Source: Synergistaceae bacterium (lineage in GTDB: Bacteria; Synergistota; Synergistia; Synergistales; Synergistaceae). From it: a stretch of 21,347 bases of DNA. Of the stretch, positions 1 through 7,190 are shown piece after piece; position 1 is the stretch's first letter; the number at the start of each line of letters is the position of its first letter. Below the pieces are notes generated by a model. The model had not been told where the DNA came from and searched no databases. It saw only the letters and a list, made by a program, of their open reading frames with translations. The stretch covers positions 1 to 21,347 of the forward strand of contig JAISQC010000125.1 of the NCBI GenBank assembly GCA_031274465.1, given 5' to 3'. The translations under genes and the position numbers were made by a program.

Positions 1-992
1 GAAAAGCGCGGGTCGTTTATCAGCACGGCGTTTCCGTCTCCCTCCCACTTGATTGAGTACGGGGGATTGGAAACGATGGCCTCAAACGGCTCGTCGTCCC
101 AGTGAAGCGGGTCGGTCAATGTGTCGCCGTGTCCGATGTCAAATTTATCGTAGTCGATATCATGCAGGAACATATTGATTCGGCAGAGGTTATAGGTTGT
201 GATGTTGATTTCCTGTCCGAAGAAGCCCTGCCGGACATTGCCTTTGCCGAGAATCTTGGCGAATTTCAACAGTAGTGAACCCGAACCGCAAGCCGGGTCG
301 TATACCTTGTTGACTTCCGTCCTGCCGACAAGGGTTATGCGCGTCAGCAACTCGCTCACTTCCTGCGGCGTGTAGTATTCGCCGCCGCTCTTGCCCGCGT
401 TGGAGGCGTACATAGCCATAAGGTACTCGTAAGCGTCGCCGAAAGCGTCAATCGTGTTGTCCTTGTAATCGCCGAGCTTCATGTCGCCCACGCCGTTCAT
501 CAGCTTGACGAGCTTCTCGTTGCGCTTCGCCACCGTGCCGCCGAGCTTGTTGCTGTTCACGTCTATATCGTCGAACAAACCTCTGAAGTCGTCTTCGCTG
601 GCTGTTCCCTGCGCGGACGATTCAATGTCCTTAAAAATACGCTCCAGCGTTTCGTTGAGATTCTCATCGTTTGCGGCGCGTTTACGCACGTTATCAAACA
701 GTTCGCTGGGCAGGATGAAAAAGCCCTTCGTATGCACCAAATCCTCGCGGGCTTGTTCTGCGTCAATGTCGGCCAAATTGGCGTAGTCGAACGCCTCATC
801 TCCGGTTTCCCGTTCCCCTGCGTTGATATAGGCGGTTATATTCTCCGATATGTAGCGGTAGAACAGCATACCGAGGACGTATTGCTTGAAGTCCCAACCG
901 TCCACGCCCACGCTTCCGCGCAGGTCGTTGGCGATATTCCAGATTATGCGGTGAAGTTCGGCCCGTTCCTGTTCTTTTTTGTTATCCGGCAT
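1..992 (-). CDS. hsdM: Type I restriction-modification DNA methylase subunit HsdM, N-terminal part (cut by window edge)
   Basis: The modification subunit of a type I restriction system transfers a methyl group from S-adenosylmethionine to adenine, in complex with HsdS and HsdR. I translated the frame by hand: it is open for 330 codons from an ATG beginning MPDNKKEQERAELHR to the window edge, with no stop. Residues 10-130 resemble the helical HsdM N-terminal domain (WDFKQYVLGMLFYRYISE). The SAM-binding motif DPACGSGSLL is at positions 270-299 and the catalytic motif NPPY at 57-68. HsdM is usually about 500 residues, so roughly the last third lies outside, as would any hsdS and hsdR. An AAGGGG ribosome binding site precedes the start by about ten bases. 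Base composition is less GC-rich than in the genes to the right, suggesting acquisition by transfer. The family call is firm; completeness cannot be judged. Confidence 0.93.
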   Translation of the reverse strand, partial: MPDNKKEQERAELHRIIWNIANDLRGSVGVDGWDFKQYVLGMLFYRYISENITAYINAGERETGDEAFDYANLADIDAEQAREDLVHTKGFFILPSELFDNVRKRAANDENLNETLERIFKDIESSAQGTASEDDFRGLFDDIDVNSNKLGGTVAKRNEKLVKLMNGVGDMKLGDYKDNTIDAFGDAYEYLMAMYASNAGKSGGEYYTPQEVSELLTRITLVGRTEVNKVYDPACGSGSLLLKFAKILGKGNVRQGFFGQEINITTYNLCRINMFLHDIDYDKFDIGHGDTLTDPLHWDDEPFEAIVSNPPYSIKWEGDGNAVLINDPRF

Positions 993-1041
993 AAATCGCT
1001 TTCCCCTTGTTTCGTCATGTCCATGTTTCTATTTGTTTCGC

Positions 1042-1070
1042 ATTGTATTGTATTACACAGCCGCGTTCAA
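1042..1070 (-). promoter_or_regulatory. Predicted promoter of hsdM
   Basis: On the minus strand TTGAAC is followed by 17 bases and TACAAT, a good sigma-70-type match with ideal spacing. It would start transcription about 40 bases before the hsdM ATG, so the methylase has its own promoter and does not depend on read-through from the glycerol operon upstream. This is prediction from consensus only. Confidence 0.55.
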
Positions 1071-1160
1071 GTAAGCAATTGGCATACTTTGGAAAAAACA
1101 TATTTCGAAAAAAGAATTTGCATCTCCCAATTGGAAGGAGGACAGGATGGGCGCGGCGGT

Positions 1161-1230
1161 AGGGTGCCTCTGAGGGTAAGGCACTCCCTCAGTCACTGCG
1201 TGAAACTCCCCCTCGAAGAAGGAGCCAAGG
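1161..1230. repeat. Degenerate dispersed palindromic repeat (CTCCCTCAGTCAC type)
   Basis: On the minus strand it reads GGCTCC, TTCTTCGAGG, GGGAG, GTGACTGAGGGAG in turn, which I recognise as the pattern of a short dispersed repeat common in gut-bacterial intergenic regions. Inverted pairs remain, such as CTGAGGG (1170-1176) against CCCTCAG (1186-1192). The copy looks decayed because some arms no longer match. The family assignment rests on memory of the pattern; a count of copies in the whole genome would settle it. Confidence 0.5.
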
Positions 1231-1241
1231 TCAAAAACCAT

Positions 1242-1266
1242 GTAGGGGCGTATCGCATACGCCCCC
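1242..1266. repeat. Short palindromic repeat, copy 1 (loop CGC)
   Basis: The left arm GTAGGGGCGTAT is followed by loop CGC and right arm ATACGCCCCC. Nine base pairs of the arms match before the outer end decays. It is the same element as the copy at 1293-1319 in the opposite orientation, since the loop is CGC instead of GCG. Such small hairpins resemble REP-type or miniature elements. Confidence 0.8.
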
Positions 1267-1292
1267 GTTCGGTATGTGAATATCCCGGTTCG

Positions 1293-1319
1293 GTAGGGGC
1301 GTATGCGATACGCCCCTAC
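1293..1319. repeat. Short palindromic repeat, copy 2 (loop GCG, perfect arms)
   Basis: The arms GTAGGGGCGTAT and ATACGCCCCTAC are perfectly complementary over 12 base pairs around loop GCG. It lies about 30 bases beyond the stop of the last glycerol-operon gene, so in the transcript it forms a strong 3' hairpin. It has no following U-run, so it is more likely a mobile or stability element than an intrinsic terminator. Confidence 0.85.
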
Positions 1320-1351
1320 GGTTGCGGGGTTCGGGGCAGGGCCCCGGGAAT

Positions 1352-1720
1352 TTATCTCTTGGGCAGCGACCTGCTTGCCACTATATCGACGCCGGTGCCG
1401 CAGACGTTTTCTATGAGGGTCGAGCCGACCTCTATCGGTGGCTCGGCGGTCAATTTGGCCACTTCCCGGGTCACGTCGAAGACGCGCGACAGGGGCAGCG
1501 GCGTTTTGCTGCGGACTGGGCAGACGGGGAGCGAGCCTCCTCTGACCCTCACGGTGGACGTGAAGGTGCGGACGGGGTTTGCGACCTCACTGTGCGCGTA
1601 TTTTTCGCCAAGCGGGCAGGTATTGCCCTCCACAGAGATTACTTTAGTCCCTTCAACCGTGACTGACAGAGAACAGCCAACGGGGCAGGAGACGCACAGA
1701 AATTTTTTGACGTCGGGCAT
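1352..1720 (-). CDS. DUF1667 family small cysteine-rich protein of the G3P dehydrogenase module
   Basis: This 122-residue protein matches DUF1667, a family usually encoded next to GlpA-like glycerol-3-phosphate dehydrogenases. Its N-terminus carries Cys9, Cys12, Cys16 (FLCVSCPVGC) and Cys35 (GNTCPLGEKY). The CxxCxxxC plus distal Cys spacing resembles the [4Fe-4S] site at the N-terminus of molybdopterin oxidoreductases, though a zinc site is possible. Two further cysteines occur later (LPVCPVR and ENVCGTG). The ATG follows the stop of the upstream flavoprotein with no gap (TAA then ATG), which implies translational coupling. It has no signal peptide or membrane segment. I infer an electron-transfer or structural subunit of the dehydrogenase; the biochemical role is not established. 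It is the last gene of the operon. Confidence 0.85.
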   Translation of the reverse strand: MPDVKKFLCVSCPVGCSLSVTVEGTKVISVEGNTCPLGEKYAHSEVANPVRTFTSTVRVRGGSLPVCPVRSKTPLPLSRVFDVTREVAKLTAEPPIEVGSTLIENVCGTGVDIVASRSLPKR

Positions 1721-3004
1721 TTACAGCACCTCCAGACCGATGGCTACGTTCGTCACGTCGGGCGCCAGAGCTTTCAGCTTGTCAGCGCGAAGCTTTATCT
1801 CGTTCATCTCCCCGGGGCGGGCGTACCGCAGGTTCTGAGATGACAGCCCGGGGTCGGCGCGCAGCCTGCATTTGCCCTCGACAGGAGACCCGACCCTGAG
1901 GTACACGGTGACGTCCTCGCTCGCGGTGAGGATTTGCGGGGATATGATGCGGATGTTGTCCCCCGGGACTATCTTGAATTCGCGGTCCCCTTTGACGAGA
2001 CGCCCCATTGCGTATCGGGCGGCGGACGCGCCAGCGCGCTCGCCCTCGCGGCTCACGAAATCGACGAGGTCGTAAACCACCACGACATTGCCAGCCGCGA
2101 AGACGCACTCCTCGCTCGTCTGCATCAGCTCGTTGACGAGCGGCCCTCCGGTGCCCGGCTCTATCTCAATGCCTGCCATGCGCGACAGCTCGTTTTCTGG
2201 TATCAGGCCGACCGCCAAGAGCAGGGTGTCGCAGGACACGAATTTCTCGCTGCCCGAGACCGGCTTCCTGTCCGCGCCTATCTCTACGACCGTGACCCCT
2301 TCGAGCCGCCCCTTGCCGTGCAGCTCGCAGACGCTCTGGTTGAGGTAGTAGGGGATGTGGAAATCGTCGAGGCATTGGGCTATGTTGCGGCGAAGCCCGG
2401 ACACCCACGGCATTATCTCGAACACGCCTACGACGTCCGCGCCTTCTAGGACCATGCGGCGGGCCATTATGAGGCCGATGTCACCCGTCCCCATTATCGC
2501 GACCTTCCTGCCGGGCATGAGGCCCTCCATGTTGACGAAGCGCTGCGCCGCGCCGGCAGTGTACACGCCGGACGGCCTGCTCCCAGCGATGCCCAAAGCC
2601 CCCGCCGGGCGCTCGCGGCATCCCATGGCTAGGACCACGGACTTCGCCTCCACCTGCTCTATCCCCCGGCTTGGGTTCATCACCCAGAAACGGGCCGCCT
2701 TCCTGCCGTCCGAGCTAACCGGCTTGTCCATCTGGAACACCATCGTGTTGAGGTCGAACTCGACTCCTGCCTCTCGAGCGCGTTCGAGGTATCGGTGCAT
2801 GTACTCCGGCCCGGTCAGCTCCTCGCCGAAGGTATGAAGCCCAAAGCCCGGGTGTATGCACTGCTGCAGTATTCCGCCCGGCTCCCAGTCCCGCTCGAAG
2901 ACGACTACCTTCTCCGCGCCCTCTTTGCGCGCCGCCACGCCAGCCGCCACGCCGGCGGGCCCTGCGCCTATTATCGCGACGTCAACGCGCCTCAGCCCGC
3001 TCAT
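1721..3004 (-). CDS. FAD/NAD(P)-dependent oxidoreductase, partner of the GlpA-like dehydrogenase
   Basis: A 427-residue cytosolic flavoprotein with two Rossmann folds. The FAD-binding fold begins at residue 8 with GAGPAG (13-18) and acidic Glu37; a second dinucleotide fold follows at GTGDIG (172-177). Glu196 at the end of its second strand favours NAD(H) over NADP(H). A FAD-closing motif FAAGNVVVVYD lies near residue 308. It resembles disulfide-reductase-like flavoproteins but has no CxxC redox pair, so electrons probably pass directly between flavin and NAD. It takes the place that GlpB has in GlpABC, although it is not an obvious GlpB. Its ATG overlaps the TGA of the preceding glpA-like gene by four bases (ATGA), indicating coupled translation and likely fixed stoichiometry. 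The substrate is inferred from context. Confidence 0.88.
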   Translation of the reverse strand: MSGLRRVDVAIIGAGPAGVAAGVAARKEGAEKVVVFERDWEPGGILQQCIHPGFGLHTFGEELTGPEYMHRYLERAREAGVEFDLNTMVFQMDKPVSSDGRKAARFWVMNPSRGIEQVEAKSVVLAMGCRERPAGALGIAGSRPSGVYTAGAAQRFVNMEGLMPGRKVAIMGTGDIGLIMARRMVLEGADVVGVFEIMPWVSGLRRNIAQCLDDFHIPYYLNQSVCELHGKGRLEGVTVVEIGADRKPVSGSEKFVSCDTLLLAVGLIPENELSRMAGIEIEPGTGGPLVNELMQTSEECVFAAGNVVVVYDLVDFVSREGERAGASAARYAMGRLVKGDREFKIVPGDNIRIISPQILTASEDVTVYLRVGSPVEGKCRLRADPGLSSQNLRYARPGEMNEIKLRADKLKALAPDVTNVAIGLEVL

Positions 3005-4494
3005 AGCGGCTCTCCCGGCAGAAGCGGCTCTTTCGTCTTGCCAGTCAGCATAAATGAATCATCTCCGTGCCTCGTTATCTCAAGCGGGGAGACCCCCAAT
3101 TCTCTAGCCAGTATCTCGACCACGCGGGGAGCGCAGAAACCGCCCTGACAGCGCCCGGTACCGGGGCGCACCCACAGTTTGACTCCGGCGACCGTTCTGG
3201 CGCCGCGCTTTATCGCTTCGACCACCTGCGCCTCGGTGACGCTCTCGCAGCGGCACACGATCTGCCCCCATTTGGGGTCGGCCTTCGCCAGCCGCTCCCT
3301 CTCCTCCATCGGCATGTCGGCGAACCTCGGTATGTGGCGCCGCTCCGGCACGAATTTCGGATCGGGCTCGAACTTCACGAGGTCCCCGAGCGAATCCTTC
3401 ATCATCTCCACCACGTAGGCCGCTATCGCCGGGGCGCTCGTGAAACCGGGCGACTTGATGCCTGCCACGTTCACGAATCCCCTCGGGCTGGAGAGCGCGT
3501 TTATATGAAAATCTCCACTTTTCGAGTTGGCTCTTACGCCAGAAAAAGTGGTAATCGCCATGTTTCGGGGTATGTTCGGGACGATCCGGGACGCGCCCTC
3601 GAAAACCTCTTCGAGGCCGGGCCGCGTCGTGTTCCTGTTATCCCTGTCGGCCTGATGGACCGACGTCGGGCCGATCAAAAGGTTGTCGTCCGCAGTGTGC
3701 GTGACGGTGACGCCTTTCCCCTTGTCGGACGGGCAGGAGAAGAAGAACGCGTCCACCATGTCTCCGACGCGCCTGTCAAAGATGAAATACTCTCCCCTGG
3801 TCGGATGGATGAGGAAGCTGTCGTCCCCAGCCATGCGGGATATGATGTCCGAATTGACGCCGGCGGCGTTGATGACCACCCGAGCGGTAAAATCGCCTCG
3901 CTTCGTTGCGACCCCGCGCACCCGCGAGCGGTCCTCGTTGAACAAAAGCCCGTTTACCTCGGTCTCCATGAACAGATCGACCCCGTTGCGGCGGGCGTTT
4001 TCGATGAACGCGAGCGACGCTTCGAAGTTGTTCACTATGGCCGCGGTCGGAGACCAAAGGGCGGCGGTGATGGCGGGCGCCGCGTTCGGCTCGCGGGCGC
4101 GGAGCGCGTCTCCGCTGATTATCTCTATGCCGGGGACACCGTTCGCCTTCCCGTAGCCGAGCAGCATTTCGAGGTGCTTTTCCTCTTCTTCGCCTATCGC
4201 GCACACGTACGACCCGCATTTCCTGAATTTGAAATCGAGCTCTTCGTGGAGCGTCTGATACATCCTGTTGCCCGCAGGGCAGAAACGGGCTTTCATCGTG
4301 CCGGGCTTGTCGTCGAAGCCCCCGTGGATCATCGAGCTGTTGGCGCGGCTCGATCCGAACGGGATATCCGGCGCCCGCTCGATCACCGCGGCCTTCAAAG
4401 TGTACCGCGACAGCTCGCGGGCTATCGTCCCCCCGCTTATCCCCGCGCCTATCACTATTACGTCGTAATCACCGATAACGGCAGGCCAGTGCAA
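3001..4494 (-). CDS. glpA: FAD-dependent glycerol-3-phosphate dehydrogenase, GlpA-like, with C-terminal BFD-type [2Fe-2S] domain
   Basis: This enzyme oxidises sn-glycerol 3-phosphate to dihydroxyacetone phosphate. The 497-residue protein has an N-terminal DAO-type FAD fold (GAGISG, residues 16-21, with GSSRANSSMIHGG around 47-59). Its C-terminal BFD-like [2Fe-2S] domain has Cys414, Cys416, Cys449 and Cys454 (CRC and CQGGFC). That layout is GlpA-like, not GlpD-like. The start appears to be TTG: the sequence GGGAGGG lies about eight bases upstream, an ATG four bases upstream of it is out of frame and soon meets a stop, and the next in-frame options fall inside the first Rossmann strand. It sits 80 bases after glpK behind a hairpin and overlaps the next gene by four bases. 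The reaction is well supported by family and neighbours; the electron acceptor is not. Confidence 0.92.
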   Translation of the reverse strand: MHWPAVIGDYDVIVIGAGISGGTIARELSRYTLKAAVIERAPDIPFGSSRANSSMIHGGFDDKPGTMKARFCPAGNRMYQTLHEELDFKFRKCGSYVCAIGEEEEKHLEMLLGYGKANGVPGIEIISGDALRAREPNAAPAITAALWSPTAAIVNNFEASLAFIENARRNGVDLFMETEVNGLLFNEDRSRVRGVATKRGDFTARVVINAAGVNSDIISRMAGDDSFLIHPTRGEYFIFDRRVGDMVDAFFFSCPSDKGKGVTVTHTADDNLLIGPTSVHQADRDNRNTTRPGLEEVFEGASRIVPNIPRNMAITTFSGVRANSKSGDFHINALSSPRGFVNVAGIKSPGFTSAPAIAAYVVEMMKDSLGDLVKFEPDPKFVPERRHIPRFADMPMEERERLAKADPKWGQIVCRCESVTEAQVVEAIKRGARTVAGVKLWVRPGTGRCQGGFCAPRVVEILARELGVSPLEITRHGDDSFMLTGKTKEPLLPGEPL

Positions 4495-4521
4495 TCATTT
4501 TCCCTCCCCCCAGACAGCGCA

Positions 4522-4559
4522 ATTGCAGGCCGCGGGCCCAAGGCGCCGCGGTCTGCAAT
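4522..4559 (-). promoter_or_regulatory. Intra-operon hairpin between glpK and glpA
   Basis: Two 14-base arms, ATTGCAGGCCGCGG and CCGCGGTCTGCAAT, pair across a 10-base loop with a single non-Watson-Crick position. No U-run follows in the minus direction, so it is not a standard terminator. It lies in the largest gap of the downstream half of the operon, just before the glpA ribosome binding site, where it could act as an mRNA processing or stability element that sets GlpA expression relative to GlpK. Confidence 0.7.
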
Positions 4560-4574
4560 AATCGAGTTTCAGGC

Positions 4575-6107
4575 CTAGTCTATCCAGCCCTTGGATTTCT
4601 CTATGGCCTTCTTCCAGCCCTTATAGCCCTCTTCCCTCTTCTCGTCGGAGACGGCCGGCGCGAACGACGCGTCCCTCGCCCAGTTGGCGCGAAGGTCGTC
4701 CACGTTCTTCCAGAAGCCGACCGCGAGGCCAGCCGCGTAAGCCGCGCCGAGCGCCGTCGTCTCGTTGACGACCGGGCGCACGACCTTCGTGCCGAGGATG
4801 TCGCTTTGGAGCTGCATCAGAAGCGCGTTCTTGACTGCGCCGCCATCGACCTTGAGCTCGGCCAGCGGAACGCCGGAGTCCTTGTTCATGGCGTCAACGA
4901 CGTCGCGGGTCTGGTAGCATATGCTCTCGAGCGTGGCCCGGACGATATGCTCCTTGCGGACGTAGCGGGTGAGGCCGGCTATGATTCCGCGCGCGGACGT
5001 GTCCCAATACGGCGCGTAGAGGCCGGAGAACGCTGGCACGAAATAAACCCCGCCGGCGTCGTCCACCTTGCCAGCCAGATATTCGCTGTCAGGCGACTCG
5101 TCCACTATCTTGAGGTTGTCGCGCAGCCACTGGACCGCCGCGCCGGTGATGGCGATGGAGCCCTCGAGGGCGTAGACGCACTTGCCCTCTTCGAGGCTGT
5201 AGCCGGCTGTGGTGAGCAGTCCTTCGTTCGACGGGGCCGGGGTCTCGCCGATGTTCATCAGGAGGAAGCATCCGGTGCCGTAGGTGTTCTTGGCGTCGCC
5301 TTTGTTGTAGCAAGCCTGTCCGAAGAGGGCCGCCTGCTGGTCGCCGAGGTCGCCCGCCACCGGGATTGCCGCGCCGAACGGGCCGCCGGGGATCGTGTTG
5401 CCGTACACCGCGCTCGACGGCTTGATCTGCGGAAGCATCGCGATCGGGACGTCGAGGAACTTCGCCATCTCCTCGTCCCACTTGAGGGTCTTTATGTTCA
5501 TGAGAAGCGTGCGAGACGCGTTCGAGACGTCGGTCACATGGACGCCGCCGTTCGGCCCGCCGGTCAGGTTCCAGATCAGCCAGGTGTCGATGTTGCCGAA
5601 GAGCAGCTCGCCCTTTGCGGCGCGCTCGCGCGAGCCCGGGACGTTGTCGAGTATCCACTTGATCTTCGTGCCGGAGAAGTACGGGCTGATCAGAAGGCCC
5701 GTGTGGTCTTTAACCTTGCCGCGGCCCTTCTCGTCCTGCTGCCATCCGGGGGTCTTCTGCCACTCGGAGCAGAAGTCCTGCGTCCTCATGCACTGCCACA
5801 CTATAGCGTTATATATGGGCTTGCCGGTCGATTTCTCCCAGACAACCGTGGTCTCGCGCTGGTTCGTGATGCCGATGCTGGCTATGTCGCCGGTAGAGAT
5901 GTTCTCCTTCTTCAAGGCGCCGCGCACGACGTCCTGAACGCGGGACCATATCTCAAGGGCGTCATGCTCCACCCAGCCGGGCTTGGGGAAAATCTGGGCG
6001 TGCTCCAGCTGATCGGACGAGACGGGAAGCCCGCCCCTGTCGAAAACCATGCAACGCGAGCTCGTAGTTCCCTGATCGATTGCGACAACGTATTTTTTCT
6101 CAGACAT
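4575..6107 (-). CDS. glpK: Glycerol kinase
   Basis: GlpK phosphorylates glycerol with ATP to sn-glycerol 3-phosphate, trapping it in the cytosol. The 510-residue length is normal for this FGGY-family kinase. Visible landmarks are the N-terminal phosphate loop DQGTTSSR (residues 10-17), PGWVEHD, NQRETTVVW, the catalytic-region GDQQAALFGQ and the ATPase-fold NTYGTGCF. In Gram-positive GlpK a histidine in the loop just before GDQQ is phosphorylated by HPr (His232 in Enterococcus); the matching stretch here (VYGNTIPGGPFGAAIPVAGD) has no histidine. The ATG has an AGGGGGT site about ten bases upstream. It follows dhaM by 34 bases and supplies substrate for the downstream dehydrogenase. Confidence 0.97.
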   Translation of the reverse strand: MSEKKYVVAIDQGTTSSRCMVFDRGGLPVSSDQLEHAQIFPKPGWVEHDALEIWSRVQDVVRGALKKENISTGDIASIGITNQRETTVVWEKSTGKPIYNAIVWQCMRTQDFCSEWQKTPGWQQDEKGRGKVKDHTGLLISPYFSGTKIKWILDNVPGSRERAAKGELLFGNIDTWLIWNLTGGPNGGVHVTDVSNASRTLLMNIKTLKWDEEMAKFLDVPIAMLPQIKPSSAVYGNTIPGGPFGAAIPVAGDLGDQQAALFGQACYNKGDAKNTYGTGCFLLMNIGETPAPSNEGLLTTAGYSLEEGKCVYALEGSIAITGAAVQWLRDNLKIVDESPDSEYLAGKVDDAGGVYFVPAFSGLYAPYWDTSARGIIAGLTRYVRKEHIVRATLESICYQTRDVVDAMNKDSGVPLAELKVDGGAVKNALLMQLQSDILGTKVVRPVVNETTALGAAYAAGLAVGFWKNVDDLRANWARDASFAPAVSDEKREEGYKGWKKAIEKSKGWID

Positions 6108-6141
6108 CTTCGATCTACCCCCTGATAATTTTTTTATTGCG

Positions 6142-6549
6142 TCAGTGATCGCACTTCTGTAAATTTCTGGCGTCCATAGCGCTGTCCGCCACAGCCGCGA
6201 GGTCCGAGCCGCCGCTTGCCTCGACGGCGGCCATCATCGCGCCCTCCAACACCGGGGCGTCCGCCATCACGACTCTGGAGGAGTCCTCGGGAGGCAGCAG
6301 CTCTATGGCGCTTCTCGACGAAAGTATCGAGCTGCCGAGATCGGGGACGACCAAGACGCCCTCGGTCTTCGGCAGCATCGCGGAAAGCGCGTCGAATATC
6401 TTGCCGACGGAGACGCCGAGGCCGCCCGAATCATTGCCCCCAACGCCCTCTATCAGCACGCTGTCGCCAGCGCCCGACATTCCGACAGCTATGTCCTTAA
6501 TCCCCTTTGCCGCGTCTTCGCTGTGCGAAACCACCAGAATGCCGATCAT
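6142..6549 (-). CDS. dhaM: PTS-dependent dihydroxyacetone kinase, phosphoryl donor subunit DhaM (EIIA-Man domain only)
   Basis: DhaM carries phosphate from HPr to the ADP bound in DhaL, so that dihydroxyacetone is phosphorylated at the expense of PEP. The 135-residue protein is a single EIIA-mannose-type domain with the acceptor His9 in ILVVSHSEDAAKG, followed by GVLVVPDLGSS. It lacks the HPr and enzyme I-like extensions of E. coli DhaM, so it must draw on general PTS proteins encoded elsewhere. I start it at the ATG one base after the dhaL stop, because GGAGGG lies six bases before that ATG and the protein then begins MIGILVVSH as the family does. A start five codons earlier would overlap dhaL and add a basic tail without family support. 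Confidence 0.94.
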   Translation of the reverse strand: MIGILVVSHSEDAAKGIKDIAVGMSGAGDSVLIEGVGGNDSGGLGVSVGKIFDALSAMLPKTEGVLVVPDLGSSILSSRSAIELLPPEDSSRVVMADAPVLEGAMMAAVEASGGSDLAAVADSAMDARNLQKCDH

Positions 6550-6550
6550 C

Positions 6551-7180
6551 CTAGCCCTCCGCAAAAGCGTCGCGTAAGCAGGAGACCAGGTAGTACGAGG
6601 ACGTGGCGCCCGGGTCCTGATGCCCTATCGAGCGTTCGCCGAGGTAGCTGCTGCGCCCGCGGCGCGCCAGCATGGGTATGGTGCCCTTCATGCCGCCTTC
6701 CGCCGCAGCCACTGCCGCGTCCCACGCCGCCGCGTCTCCTTCCGGGGCATGCTCTTTCAGCGCGTTTATAGCGGGGTCGATGGCGTCGACCATCGTTTTG
6801 TCTCCGACAGCGGACTTGCCCAAAGACATCACCCCCGACAGCCCGTCCCCCATCGCGGCGGCAAATTCTTCGACTGAAACCTCGCCCTGGCCCGCGAGCT
6901 TTTGGCCGAGCTTCATGAAGAACGTGCCGTACAGGGGACCTGCGGAGCCTCCGACCACGCTCATTATGGTCATGGCGACATCACGGAACAACCCGCCAAA
7001 ATCCGCGTAGTCCTTGCCCTGGATCTTGTCGATGATGCGCTTCATCCCCCGGTTCATGTTTATGCCGTGGTCAGCGTCGCCTATGGCCGAGTCGAGATCT
7101 GTCAGATATTCTTTTTTTTCTTCAATGACCGCGTTGAACTTTTCTACAGCAGCGCGGGCCATCTTAATGGTAAACGCCAT
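6551..7180 (-). CDS. dhaL: Dihydroxyacetone kinase, ADP-binding subunit DhaL
   Basis: DhaL holds a tightly bound ADP that is rephosphorylated by DhaM and gives its phosphate to dihydroxyacetone on DhaK. The 209-residue length is typical. The magnesium-binding aspartates Asp30, Asp35 and Asp37 lie in DLDSAIGDADHGINM and match E. coli numbering. Further family motifs are GGSAGPLYGTFF, GDKTMVDAIDP and near the C-terminus GRSSYLGERSIGHQDPGA, which closes the nucleotide site. It begins ten bases after dhaK and ends one base before dhaM, so the three subunits are made together. Confidence 0.96.
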   Translation of the reverse strand: MAFTIKMARAAVEKFNAVIEEKKEYLTDLDSAIGDADHGINMNRGMKRIIDKIQGKDYADFGGLFRDVAMTIMSVVGGSAGPLYGTFFMKLGQKLAGQGEVSVEEFAAAMGDGLSGVMSLGKSAVGDKTMVDAIDPAINALKEHAPEGDAAAWDAAVAAAEGGMKGTIPMLARRGRSSYLGERSIGHQDPGATSSYYLVSCLRDAFAEG

Positions 7181-7190
7181 CGCTTGTGTC

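Larger units (their letters stand above)
993..1351. other. Non-coding junction between hsdM and the glycerol operon
   Basis: This stretch has no convincing gene. It holds the hsdM leader and promoter, an AT-rich patch near 1080-1130 with the perfect palindrome CCAATTGG, then GC-rich palindromic repeats. A 62-codon minus-strand frame (1053-1241) runs through the repeat and looks like an accident of the repeat sequence. No U-rich intrinsic terminator is visible for the glycerol operon that ends at 1352; a small CGGGG/CCCCG stem lies at about 1331-1346. Confidence 0.6.

Noticed and set aside
1053..1241. A 62-codon minus-strand frame
   Set aside because: It is largely translation of a dispersed repeat (the EGVPYPQ-type peptide often produced by that repeat) and has no ribosome binding site.
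1242..1319. A possible minimal CRISPR array
   Set aside because: There are only two copies, in opposite orientation and nearly full palindromes, with no cas genes. They are palindromic repeats.
732..1838. A 368-codon plus-strand frame spanning hsdM, the repeats and DUF1667
   Set aside because: It crosses two real genes on the other strand and a repeat region, and its sequence shows no domain.
3067..4578. A 503-codon plus-strand frame opposite the GlpA-like gene
   Set aside because: It is antisense to a well-supported dehydrogenase and has the His/Arg/Val-rich composition of a shadow frame.
6550..6564. An upstream start for dhaM adding five residues (MRRAR)
   Set aside because: It would overlap dhaL by 14 bases and has no better binding site; the ATG one base after the dhaL stop has GGAGGG and gives the usual family N-terminus.
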